Shown here piece by piece: positions 9,001 to 18,713 of a DNA stretch of 27,975 bases. Source of the stretch: Mastigamoeba balamuthi (taxonomy: Eukaryota > Evosea > Mastigamoebida > Mastigamoebidae); NCBI GenBank assembly GCA_902651635.1, contig CACRSC010000084.1, positions 1,325,676-1,353,650 of the forward strand, given 5' to 3'. The notes under the pieces were generated by a model. The model did no database searches. It was not told the origin of the DNA and saw only the letters and a list, made by a program, of their open reading frames with translations. A program made the translations under genes and the position numbers. The number at the start of each line of letters is the position of its first letter. Position 1 is the first letter of the stretch.

Positions 9001-11265
9001 GAGAAGGAGAGGCAGCGGGACAGGGAGTCGAGCAAGAGCAGCCTGAACTTCAGCAAGATCCGCGGCATCCTCAAGGGCCACAAGTCGGCCACGCCGGCGT
9101 CGGACATGGCGACGCTGCGCCCGGGCGACGTGCGGCACGCGCTGGCGGGCTCGTCGTCGGCGCTCGAGGAGGGGTCGCAGGCGGGCACGGGCAGCTCATG
9201 TGCGCTGGACCTCGAGGGCAACGCGCTGTTCGAGCGGTTCAGGGGCCGCGTCGTGCACCCCGTCGACGGCGACGCGCTGCAGAGGCTCTACACGACGCTG
9301 GTCGAGGAGACGGGAGAGGACATGCTGGCCATCGCGTGGAGGAGGATGAGCCAGCGCCCGGCGATGCTGCCGCTCCCGACGTACCCCATCGGTGCGCGAC
9401 TTTTGCACCCCTGCGCCCGCGCTCGCTCCTGTTCGCGCCTGTCAGCTGTCCGGGAGGGAGGGGAGGGGGGCTCCAAGCAGCCGCAGGGAGCCAGTTGCCT
9501 GGCCTCATTTAAAAATGTTCAATTTCAATTGATCAGATTGCATATGTGCTGCACTTCAATTTAGATAGTGTCTTGAACACTACTGCCCATTTTTTCTCTG
9601 TTTCGCTTTCGTTGTCGCCACGAATGACAGGGACTTGGCGCTCTCTCTCTCTCTCATCCTCTTTTCTCCTCTCTGGGCGGAGGACACCAACTGAGCGCAA
9701 CTGGCCCGCAGCGTCGCTGGAGACGCTGGCACTCGAGGCGATTGTGAGGCACCAGAGGACGGCGAGCGTGCCGCAGGCGCTGGCAGCGCTGCCCAGGGAG
9801 CGCCGCGAGTCAGTCGAGTACCTCTTCAAGCTGTTCGGCGTCGAGGCGACGCCCGACATGCTGTACCCCGAGCTCATCTTCCTGCCGCCCAACAAGCGCG
9901 CCGTGCTGCTGGCGACCAACAACGACAGGGTCTTCGCGGGCTGCCGCATCGACAACGTCGACGAGAGCAAGCACGGCTTCATCCACGTCTACTGCGCCCG
10001 CTCCCGCGCCCTGCTCCAGGAGGTCGTCGAGGTCCCCGAGAGCCCCTACTTCATGATGTGCGATTCCTCTTCTCTCTGCCGCGCTTTTGAACTTGCATGC
10101 ATTTCTGGCCTCCCACGTTTGCGTTTGAGGCTCGCTTTTCAGGCTTACCGAATTGCTTGTCCCCAACATTTGAATCTTGAGTTTGTTACAAGTGAATCAG
10201 AGCCCGCTGACAAGTTTCGTACACCCCCCTCTCTTTTATCGCGCTTGGCTTGTGCCTTTTATGAGCGCAGTTGCTCCGCCCTGCTTTGATTGGTCTGTGT
10301 GAGTTCGTTTACGCTATGTCTTTATTGTCATATTCGCACGCAATTGATACGCTGGTCGCCTGCAGATGCACGTCTGATGGGAAGGTGTGGTTCACGACCA
10401 AGGACGGCGTGTACATCTGCCAGCCCAAGCCCCTGGCGCAGGAGTTGTTCGTGGGCAGCCTGACGCCCCAGGAGCCGCTGGTCTCGGGCCTCGCCGAGGT
10501 CACGTCCAAGTCGGGCAAGCACTACGTGTGGTACTTTGCGGCGCTGAGCGACGTGCTCAGCCAGATCGTCGTCATCCGCCCCGACGGCACCATCGCCTTC
10601 AAGTTCACCATCAAGTTCAGCGTCGCCTACATGCTCTACTACGACGGCGCTGTCTGGTCCGTCTGATCTCTCTCTCGGCCCTTCTCTGTCTCACGAGCAG
10701 CGTCCGTGCCTGCAGGGTCGCTGGGCACGACCAGCTGGTGCTGTGCAGCCCCGAGGACGGCAAGATACAGCGCACGATCAACCTGACGGACAAGAGGCGC
10801 GTGCGCGTGAGGGGCCTGACGGTGGTGCACGGCAACGTGTGGGTCGCGGTGGGCAACGAGCTGATCGCGTACTCGCCCGGGGGCACAGAGTCGTTCCGCC
10901 TGGCGATGCGCGGGTCCTCGGACAGCGAGACGATCCTCATCCGCCAGATCTGCTCGCTGGGCGACATGCTCGTCACGGGCGAGCGCTGCTGCGCGCCGCG
11001 CGAGACGTACGACCGCGTCCGAGCGCTGCCCGTGCACGACGTGCAGAAGGGCGTGTCCAAGCTCCGGGGCGAGGAGCTGCGCCTGGGCAGCGGAAAGCTC
11101 GAGATACACGCCATCACCGAGGTCACGGGGTCACTGCCGCTGCTCTGGGTCGCCGAGAGCGTCGAGTCGCGCACCTCGAGCGAGGACGGCAAGTGGACGC
11201 GCGCCAACGTGGGCCTCCTCGTCGTCTGGAGCAACCCCTTCTCCATCGGCCAGCCCCCGATATAG
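6057..11265 (+). CDS. Large pentapeptide-repeat / beta-propeller protein, about 12 exons
   Basis: Proposed exons: 6057-6315, 6534-~6831, 6985-7090, 7154-7290, 7350-7496, 7525-7695, 7773-8058, 8116-8601, 8959-9391, 9712-10057, 10366-10656 and 10716-11265 (about 1168 aa). A Gln/Ala tract (about 43-57) precedes pentapeptide repeats of A(D/N)LXX type (about 70-415; e.g. LSGASLRGADLRGANF, TGANLLGAYL), which fold as a right-handed quadrilateral beta helix. Next is a helical and Ser-rich low-complexity region (about 415-770), then a region of beta-strand repeats such as DGKVWFTTKDGVYIC and GNVWVAVGNELIAYSPGG (about 800-1168), read as a WD/beta-propeller. Exon 8-to-9 and 9-to-10 joins keep phase across 357 and 320 bp introns, so one gene is the simplest reading. 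Two adjacent genes remain possible near 9392-9711. Weak points are the exon 2 donor (no good GT after about 6832) and a 28 bp intron at 7497-7524. I recognise no named orthologue. Confidence 0.6.
6183..6227 (+). repeat. CAG/GCN repeat coding Gln-Ala tract
   Basis: Fifteen codons alternate between CAG and GCN (five Gln, then Ala-Gln pairs) inside exon 1 of the pentapeptide gene. This simple repeat is likely to vary in length. Confidence 0.85.
8059..8115 (+). other. Candidate GC-AG intron, 57 bp, in frame
   Basis: GCCAAG|gcaagg at the 5' end and cgcccgcag|GCG at the 3' end give a good GC-AG intron. Its length is a multiple of three with no stop, so retaining it adds 19 residues (ARAHFPDAFP...) that break the local codon bias. 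Removing it joins EAIAKA to AMRKRQL, which reads as a continuous helix. Confidence 0.5.
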
Positions 11266-11406
11266 CCCCAGCGCGCCCGGGGGGCCTCCCTGGGGCCCCC
11301 TCCCCGGCGCCAGCGCAAAGGCCCCGACTCGTTACCGAACAGCAGCAACAGCAACGGCTTCACCGTGTTGACGTAGCGCCCCCTTCACCCTCTCCCCTCT
11401 GCTGCC

Positions 11407-13794
11407 TCAGAGGCCCTGCAAGAGCGCTTTCTTTCTGTGCAGCACGTCCTCTGTGCGGTGGCTGGCGCCCAGCGGGCTCGTCTTCAACCTGCGGAGGCCG
11501 CACGTCAGGGGGCGGCGCGGGGGTGAGCGGGCGCGGCGTGGCGCACTGTTTGCACTGCTGTAAATAAAGCCCGATTTCGTGCGACGTGGCGACGCCGTCG
11601 TGGATGTCCTGCACGGACACAACGCGCTGCAGGTCGGGAGACTTGCCGAGGCCCACGACGACCAGGGTGGCCCGGGCCCCGGCGCTCTCCTTCACGAGCC
11701 CCTGGACCTCGGCCAGGCGGTACACAGGGGTCGCCGCGTAGTACCTCGTGCCCACGAACACGCGCACCATGAACCCGCGTGCAGTCTCCCTGCGGGTGTC
11801 AGAGCGTTGCCGGTCAGCAATCAATGCATGCCACGGGGGGGGGGGGGGCGTGGGGAGGCTGCACCATCGGTCTGGCTTGTCGGCAATGTACTCAATATCT
11901 GAGCGCTTCAGAACGATGCTCTTGACTACCGATGTGTCCAACGTGAGCAAAGGGTGGGGTGGGGGCAGACGCACACTCAAACGCTGAGCTGGGGGCGGGC
12001 TGGGACGGCTTCGAGCTGCCGTACTTGGATACCACTGCGAGCAAGCGTGAGCGGCGATGGGAGGCAGCAGGCCGAGGAAGGGCGTACAGTCGTAGGGTGA
12101 CAGGTGCAGGTAGTGGCACCTGTTCCCCTTGAGGCACGCCAGCTTGGGCATGTCCTTGCACATGACCTGCTTCCTCACAGCCAGCGCTGCTCGCCGCGGC
12201 CACAACGCAGGCGTGAGAACACGGCACACCAAGCGCACGAGGTCTCTCTCCCTCTCCCCCACCCAAGCGCACCAGCAGTATCGACAGGCACGCACTCGCC
12301 GCGCGTGCATAGCGCATACCACGCGGGCATCAGCTGCTTGATCGTGTCCGACAGCGGTATCGTCGGCATCACGAGCTTCCTGGGCGCGGCTGGCGGCGCC
12401 CTGGCCTCTGCTGCCGCCGTCGCCGCCTGCGGGGCCTCCGAGGCCTCCGCTGCCGCTGCCTGCACGGGGCCGCTGGCTGCCGCGCTCTTCTTGGCACTGG
12501 GCATCGACAGCAGCCAGTCTTCGATCTCTTCGCGGGGCCTCTTGTGCGCAGCAGCGGCTGGAGGGCTCGCGAGCTGCTTGGGCTTGGCACGGGCTGCTGC
12601 TGTCTCGCGCTGTGGAGCCTTGTGCTCGGCCGGGGGCCTGCGCTTCGACGCGGCGATGACCTTGAGAACGTCGCCGGGCTCGAACCACTCCTCGCGCTCG
12701 TCGTAGTCTGCGCGGCACGTGCTGAGACCGCAGCTCAGAGCACTCGCGAAGCCAGCAAGCATTCAAATGGCCCGGATTCAATTGACTGAGGATTCCGCTG
12801 AGCGTGTGGTAGTGATGCCAGATAGGTCTTCGTGTTAGGGGAGGGGACAGCTCTGCGGTAATGGAACGCCGCTTGCCAAAGTGAAAAAAGCAATTGCAAG
12901 CAACCGATTTACAGCCCGGAAAAATAAAGGAGGCGCAGAAACGGACGGAAAGGGAGGGAACGGTTTCGCGGACCGTGGTGTGCGGCGAAGAGCCTGCGGG
13001 CCATCTTGACGACGTCCCTGCGGTCCTCCTTCTCGGGGACGTTGCGGGGGTGGACGCTGAGGCGGTGCATGCGGAGGCTCTGGTTGTCGTAGATGAACCG
13101 GCACGCGTGGACGTAACGCGTCCGCGACGCCTCGCGCAGCGCGGCATCGGCCTCGGGGTCGGTCCAGCAGTAGCGGACCTCGACGCGGCCCTCGATGGCC
13201 TCTGCGGGGTTCAGGTCCGTGTGGAACGACCAGAAGATCTCTCGGTTGCTCATCTGCGACACGCGCGAAAATATCAACTGATTTTCTCATGCCGGCTCTT
13301 CCAGAAATGCCTGCGTTGAGTCAGAAGAATAATCCCCCCAGAAGTTAAGAATCCAGTGCGTAACCACGTGTGTCCCCGCGCATGCTCACCTTTTTGGCAG
13401 GGAAAGATGTGACTTCGGAGAGGTCGCCGCCCTGGTAGAACCACCTGGCGGTGAAGAACACCCACATGCCATCCTGGGTCCTGATGTCCACCTCTGGCTC
13501 GCCGTCGTCCTCGCTGTCGCTGCCCCCGTCGCTGTCGTCGTTGTCCGATCCCGCGAGCGGTGTGTCCTGTGTGCCGAGCTGTATGCTGTCTATCTCGCAG
13601 ACGTAGTAGGGCATGTCCGCCGTCGGGTGCGGTGGCCGCAGGCGGACAGTGTCGTGCACGCGGTAGGTCTCGCCGGTGGACAGAGTGAACGACTCGTATC
13701 GCTCCCCGCTGTCGTCCTCGGCGTAGACGCGAGGGCCCATGGTTGCCAGGACGCGCTGCACGCGCTCCTCTTTCTTCTTGGCCGCGGACGCCAT
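11407..13794 (-). CDS. BAH - CCCH zinc finger - Plus3 chromatin protein, 8 exons
   Basis: Exons: 13794-13390, 13253-12974, 12707-12292, 12166-12088, 12034-11975, 11925-11865, 11789-11547 and 11488-11407 (541 aa). All joins keep phase at GT-AG sites. The BAH domain (about 40-200) runs from YRVHDTVRL through MPYYVCEID, an acidic insert, WVFFTARWFY and REIFWSFHTD. A basic, Ala/Pro-rich linker has KRPREE as a possible nuclear signal. A C-x7-C-x5-C-x3-H finger (CKDMPKLACLKGNRCHYLH) spans about residues 369-387. The Plus3 domain (about 415-525) includes KSIVLKRSDIEYIADKPD, GFMVRVFVGTRYY and TPVYRLAEVQGLV. Plus3 is the Rtf1 module that binds phosphorylated Spt5 and nucleic acid; BAH domains bind nucleosomes or modified histones. 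The protein is therefore likely nuclear, in transcription elongation or silencing. The intron within the Plus3 domain carries a run of 14 C (coding sense). The gene is convergent with the pentapeptide gene, 141 bp away. Confidence 0.8.
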
Positions 13795-13920
13795 CGCGCG
13801 CAGGTCCCGTAGAAAATCTGGCCGTATGAATCTCGATTTTTGATTTTTCTGATTTTCTCCCCCGATCGCATTTGCGTCATCGGAGATTCTCAAGGTCAGA
13901 TTTCTGCACTGCAAGTCGCA
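13795..13920. promoter_or_regulatory. Bidirectional promoter of BAH-CCCH-Plus3 and EMG1 genes
   Basis: Only 126 bp separate two start codons that point outward. The stretch is AT-rich against its flanks, with repeated GATTTT/AAAATC words. It also holds TTTGCGTCAT (CRE/AP-1-like) and GAGATTCT at 13883-13890, 31 bp before the EMG1 start. GAGATTCT matches the core of the motif found upstream of the two flagellar-type genes. Confidence 0.5.
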
Positions 13921-14831
13921 ATGGAGCCCGCGCAGGAACCCAAGCTGCCCCGCACGCTGACCGAGAAGCAGAACACGGCGCGCCTCATCGTGGTCCTCGA
14001 GAACGCGTCTCTCGAGGTCGTGAAGCCCGGCACCGAATACGAGCTCCTCAACACAGGTCCGCCGATCACTCCGCGCCACCACACCGCCGCGACGGCCACT
14101 GCCTGACACCCCGCGCCCATGCGTGCTGCAGATGATCACGCGAACCTGCTGAGGAAGCGCAAGCGTGACTTCACTGAGGCCCGCCCCGACATCACCCACT
14201 CGGTACTCGCAGTCCGCCTGTCTATCGGTCACCAACCCGCGACTGCAGTGCCTGCTGATGCTGCTGGACAGCCCGCTCAACAAGGCTGGCCTTCTGCAGA
14301 TCTACATCCACACCCAGGTCCGCCGACCAGCCAGCCCTTCCCTCTCGCTCCTGTGGCTCACTTATCTCCCTCAGAATAACATCCTGATCGAGGTTAACCC
14401 CCGAGTCCGCATCCCGCGTACCTTCAAGCGTTTCGCGGGCCTCATGGGTAAGCCCCGCCGAGCCACTCGCACGTGCTCTGACGCCAGCCACAGTCCAGCT
14501 GCTGCACAAGATGAGCGTGCACGCTGCCAACGGGCCCGAGAAGCTGCTGACGGTCGTGAAGAACCCCGTGACGCAGTACTTCCCCATGGGCTGCAAGCGC
14601 ATCGGCACCAGCGTCAACGCCAAGTCGCTGGTCCGCCTCGACGAGTTTGTCGGCGACACGATCGCCCCGACGGGCGAGGCCGCCGTGTTCGTGGTGGGCG
14701 CGATGGCGCACGGCAAGGTCGACGTGGGCTGGCTCGACACCGAGGTCTCGTTCAGCGAGTACCCGCTCAGCGCCGCCCTGGCCTGCGCCAAGATCACCGA
14801 CGCCTTCGAGAGGCACTGGAAGGTTCTCTGA
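13921..14831 (+). CDS. EMG1: 18S rRNA pseudouridine N1-methyltransferase EMG1/NEP1, 5 exons
   Basis: Exons are 13921-14056, 14132-14202, 14249-14317, 14375-14447 and 14494-14831 (228 aa). The introns of 75, 46, 57 and 46 bp are all GT-AG and in phase. The product is a SPOUT-class methyltransferase that N1-methylates a pseudouridine of small-subunit rRNA and assists 40S assembly in the nucleolus. Diagnostic blocks are [71 protein letters not shown] and [11 protein letters not shown]. The last contains the Gly-rich knot loop that holds S-adenosylmethionine. Length is close to the yeast and human proteins (about 250 aa), so it appears complete. The basic lysine-rich N-terminal extension seen in some homologues is short here. 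Confidence 0.96.
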
Positions 14832-15670
14832 AGCGGGCCCCCCCCCCACCGTGTGGCCTTGCCGGCCGCCAATGCAGCGTCATCTTTTTTCTTCTGGGTG
14901 TCGTTGTTTTGAGGGCTGATGTGCACAACGATGCCTGCCCTCTAGCTCACCTAGAAGGTGCTGCGCTTGCGCACCAGCACAATGTGCCATGTCTGCACCG
15001 TTAGTGCTGGCACTTGAGCGGTGTACACATCTCACCCGTACATTCACGCAGTTCTTGCTAGACCTGCTTCTACTGGAGAATTACGGGCAGCAATTCCCAC
15101 TCTGGGCATGCGCGTTGGGGACCTGTCCATTGGGAAGGGGGGCGGGAGTTGGCCAACAGAGAGGTTGCTTGTGAGCCTCTCTGTTGTACCGCGTCCCCTG
15201 ATTTTTGTGCGAATGTCCACCCCGGTGGAGCCGAGTTCTCTGGCGTCAACTCTGTTACAACGCAACAGGCTGCCGCAAGGAAGATGAGCTCAGCCGGCGC
15301 TATCCACCGAGCGTACCTGCCGAGTAAAGGGGGCGCCCTCTCCCTGGACGGTGAGGCCCCCCTCCCGCAGCTTGATTCGAGGAAGAGTGAAGTAACTCTG
15401 ACCCGATGCTCTAGAAATGTCCCCCGCGTTTACACTCAAGTATAGACGGTCTGCTCAGAGGGGCTGTCGAGGCTCGCATGATGGGGCGTATCTGTAGAGG
15501 TGCCAAAGGCCCCGGGGGACGTAGATCGCCCATTGCGCAGCCCCAGGGCCGAGAAAACCATCGCGACACGTTCATCATCTCGGCTTCTTCCTCCGCAGTT
15601 TTGGCTTTTTCTCAGGCTTTCCACCTGCGCAGTGCATCTTTAGTGTATGCAACGTCAAAGTGCAGGTTGC
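14832..15670. other. Intergenic region, no gene seen
   Basis: About 840 bp between EMG1 and the first protease. Frames here are short and lack the codon bias of the neighbours. The only structure I can support is the hairpin at 15154-15186. There is no convincing tRNA (no matching A and B boxes with a cloverleaf). Confidence 0.6.
15154..15186. repeat. Perfect 11-bp inverted repeat (hairpin)
   Basis: CAACAGAGAGG at 15154-15164 pairs perfectly with CCTCTCTGTTG at 15176-15186 around an 11-nt loop. It lies in a gene-free region, 323 bp downstream of EMG1 and about 610 bp upstream of the first protease. It could be an RNA hairpin, a protein-binding palindrome, or chance. Confidence 0.6.
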
Positions 15671-15677
15671 ACGTCAC
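15671..15677 (+). promoter_or_regulatory. CRE-like element upstream of protease 1
   Basis: ACGTCAC lies 122 bp before the start codon at 15793. The same heptamer lies 106 bp before the start of protease 2, although most of the flanking sequence does not align. It is a candidate shared bZIP-type site. Confidence 0.3.
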
Positions 15678-15792
15678 GGAAATCCAGGCGCCTGCCTGCG
15701 CCCTTTTCAGGCCCCCCACATTGCGTCAGTGCCCTCACAGTTTTACAATAGTTGCGGTGAGCTGTTTACTGCTTAGTTGTGCCCCCCAACCG

Positions 15793-17229
15793 ATGCGTTA
15801 CGCTCTTCTCGTCCTGCTCGTCGTCGGCTCGGCCCTGTCCTGCGACCTCCGGTGCCAGTGGGTGCGCGCCGCCCCTCCCATGCTCGCTGCCTCGGTGGCG
15901 GCCCCCCAAACAGACTGACCAACACGTGGATTGGCGGTGAACGCCTTATTCCCTTCGCCCTCCTCTCAGGCCCAGTGGAAGCTGAGGTTCGACAGGACCT
16001 ATTCCAGCGCTGCTGCCGACGAGGCGCGCTTCAGGATCTACCAGTCCAACGCCGCCGCTGCCGGCTCCGACGCGCACGTCGAGCTGAACAAGTTCGCAGA
16101 CCTCACGTCGGCCGAGTTCTCCGACTCGCTGCCCCCTCTGCGTGTCACGCCCGAGGACATCGCTGTCAGGACCCGTGCAGCCCTGCAACCGACCCGCCGC
16201 TCCGCTCCCCGCCGCGAGACGCCGAGGGAGTACGTGTCGCCGTGGGCGATGACGCCGGTGCGGGACCAGATGGCGTGCGGGTGCTGCTACGCCTTCGCCA
16301 CCACGCACCTCGTCGAGATCGCCGTCAACAAGACCCTGGGGCGCTACGTCCCCCTCGCCCCGCAGCAGGTCATCGACTGCGACACGGGCAGCTCCAAGTG
16401 CGAGGGCGGCAGCGTCTTCATGAACCTCGAGTACCTCAAGGAGGCGTCTTTGCGGGGCAGCGGCTTCTTGCCCGAGTCTGTGTACCCCTACGACAGCCAG
16501 GCGTCCGAGGACGGCGGCCGCTGCGGCAGCGGCAGGTGCCTCGACAAGGGCAAGACATCCGCGCAGGCTGCGATGGTCACCGGCTACGAGTTCGTCGACG
16601 CGGACGAGTCGGTGGGCGGGGCCATCGAGCAGGCGGTGCTCGACCACGGGGCCGTCGCTGTGTTCTTCAACGCGTCGCTGCTGCACATGTACAAGCCCGG
16701 GGCCATCGTGCGCGACGACGGCAAGTGCGGCAAGTACAAGACCAACCACGCGGTGGACATCGTGGGGTGGGGCGTCGACGCTGAGTCAAACGTGAGCTTC
16801 TGGACGGTGAAGAACAGCTGGGGCGACGACTGGGGCTGCGCAGCAGACGGCACGCACGCGACGGTGCGGGGCAGGGGCTACTTCCGCATCGAGCGCTTCA
16901 AGAAGACCTGCCTCATGTTCGACATCGGGGGCCTGGCGGTCAGCGTGCGGGACCCCTCGTGCGTCTCCAGCAAGGCGGCGGCCTGCGGGGCGCGGAGGTG
17001 CGGGACAGCGGTGGACAGGTGCACGCTGGAGACGGTCAGGTGCGGGACGTGCAGGGCCAACGAGCGCTGCAACAGCGAGAGCGGGACGTGCGAGGTCAAG
17101 CCGTGCGACAAGGTTGGCACGTGCAGGGGCAGGTGCGGCAGCGTGCTGGACCGCCAGTGCGGGGACAGGGTCGAGTGCGGATCCTGCCGCTCGGGTCAGA
17201 CATGCTCGAGCAGTGGCTACTGCAAGTAG
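15793..17229 (+). CDS. Papain-family (C1A) cysteine protease 1 with Cys-rich tail
   Basis: Exon 1 is 15793-15861, the GT-AG intron is 15862-15969 (108 bp), and exon 2 is 15970-17229 (442 aa). A signal peptide (MRYALLVLLVVGSALSC) leads into an I29 propeptide inhibitor domain (WAQWKLRFDRTY, then ELNKFADLTSAEF; about 23-85). The mature domain has the oxyanion Gln and catalytic Cys in DQMACGCCYAF, the KCEGGS version of the GCxGG motif, the catalytic His in TNHAVDIVGWG and the Asn in VKNSWGDDWG. All catalytic residues are present, so it should be active in the secretory/lysosomal route or outside the cell. The last about 90 residues hold two Cys-rich repeats (CG..CG...DRC...V.CG.C...E.C pattern), which are not part of the usual fold and may be a binding module. 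It is tandem with protease 2. Exons are nearly identical between the two, but introns and most flanks are not. Confidence 0.92.
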
Positions 17230-18607
17230 AGCAAGCAATCTGCGCAGGCTCTTCCTCGCTCATCACAGGCTGGCCTCAACCAGGAAGTTCTCTTGAATCA
17301 ATAGCGGACGACTGGAGTTGAGGGTGAAAAGGAAATAATGAGGAACATCAGAGGTGCGAGCATTGCAGCACTCTCCGTGGGAGTTCATGAGACTCTGATG
17401 CCAGCCCCATCGTCTCTCTCTCTCTCTACTTTCCCCTTCCTTTCTGAAAAATTCTAAGAGCTGGCGAGGGTGGACGCCGACACCTGCCTGCGCAGTTGAC
17501 ATGACCAGCCTCTCAGGCACACCACCTGTGGAGCTCTACGCCAGCTTCATCGTGGTGTGCTGTGGCTGGTACTAATCCTCTCGGTATGGGGGTGCGGGAG
17601 CCTTTTTATTTCCGGCACAAGCAGTCCGACTATCCTCTGTTGAGATGTGCGATCTGGTGCTCTGTGATCGTGGCATCGAGGCGCGCCAGCCATCGCAGGG
17701 CATGGCCCTGCAACGGGGGAACAGGAGACCAAGCCAAGTCGTGACCTATAGCTCTATAGGAGAACGTCGGCGTTGTGCGCCATGTGCGCCCTCGGAGCCC
17801 TCGCACTCTTCTCCTGCCTTTGATTTCTACAACCACCCGTAGGAGAGAGGCTGCTCTCGTATCCTCTGCCGAGCCTGCGGCCCACATTTGATGCAGGGCC
17901 TTGCCTCGCTGTCCTGTAACCCCCCAATACTCAATGAGAGCTGGCGCGGGTCAACGCCGACATCAGCACAGCGGGCAGCAAGCTCAACCTCCGAGAGCGC
18001 ACGGTCGGAGACACCTGGCAACACAGCAGATGAACCCGCGCTGCAGGAGGACAAGGCAAATATATTGTGCTCGGCACGCGTTCGATCGTGAGGCTTTGTC
18101 GGATATCCCCCGCACCCTCTCCGTCCCCCCAATTGGGCCTTGATGCGGAAAAGAACAGAGGGGCTTGTAATGCGTCAATAGTCGCCCGGATTTTGGTCTC
18201 TGCTCAGATGCGTACGAGGGGTGCTCTGCGTGACTACGGGATAAACCGCTGGAGCCACCTGAGGGCACGCTCCAGCAGCGCTGGGTTCAATGGAGTCCGC
18301 ACCAGGTCGCTTTTTTCGTATCATCGGCGTAGTGCGCTGTGCTGTGTACGCTCTCGTGGCCCCCGCAGACTGTTGGCTCTCGCAGCAAGCGTGCTCCCAC
18401 TTCTGGAGGCAGCGAGGTTGCTGCAGTACCCTCTGTGGTGACGCGCAGTCTGGCTGAAGCCGCCCTCGGCGTTGCTCAGGAGTGTTGAACAATTCGAGCC
18501 AGAAATGCGTTGTTCAAATTTTCCCGTTTTCCTCTCTCCTGCACGCTTTTTCCGGTTGGTGTTCCGAGTTTTCCTGCCGGAAACGCGTCAGGCGGGGTGC
18601 GGGGCAC
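17230..18607. other. Intergenic region with duplicated, decayed segments
   Basis: Between the two proteases. The 3' flank just after protease 1 (about 17290-17395) resembles that after protease 2, including GTTCATGAGACTC near 17384 and 20296. The block AGAGCTGGCG..GGGT..ACGCCGACA occurs near 17458 and again near 17938. About 17930-18490 aligns loosely with 22930-23515 upstream of the broken third protease (shared words include GAGGCTTTG and GGATATCCC). Short minus frames with GVGVHPRQL and DVGVDPRQL echo the first repeat, but no intact gene is supported. Confidence 0.5.
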
Positions 18608-18614
18608 ACGTCAC
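18608..18614 (+). promoter_or_regulatory. CRE-like element upstream of protease 2
   Basis: ACGTCAC lies 106 bp before the start at 18714, matching the site upstream of protease 1 in sequence and rough position. Confidence 0.3.
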
Positions 18615-18713
18615 CGCTCCGCGCACAAAAAGGAGGCCCCCACCTGCGGGATTGTGTCATCAGTTCCTCGGTTTTTCTCTCGCTAGAGTCCTCAACACCC
18701 TGCCAGCCATTCC

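Noticed and set aside
7507-9138. 543-residue open frame on the minus strand
   Set aside because: It is the antisense shadow of pentapeptide-gene exons; GC-rich codon bias keeps the opposite strand open. Its protein is Arg/Ala-rich without domain pattern.
11360-13147. 595-residue open frame on the minus strand across the BAH-CCCH-Plus3 gene
   Set aside because: It includes introns and non-gene frames. Only the segment that overlaps the Plus3 exon is real, and the spliced model explains the conserved residues better.
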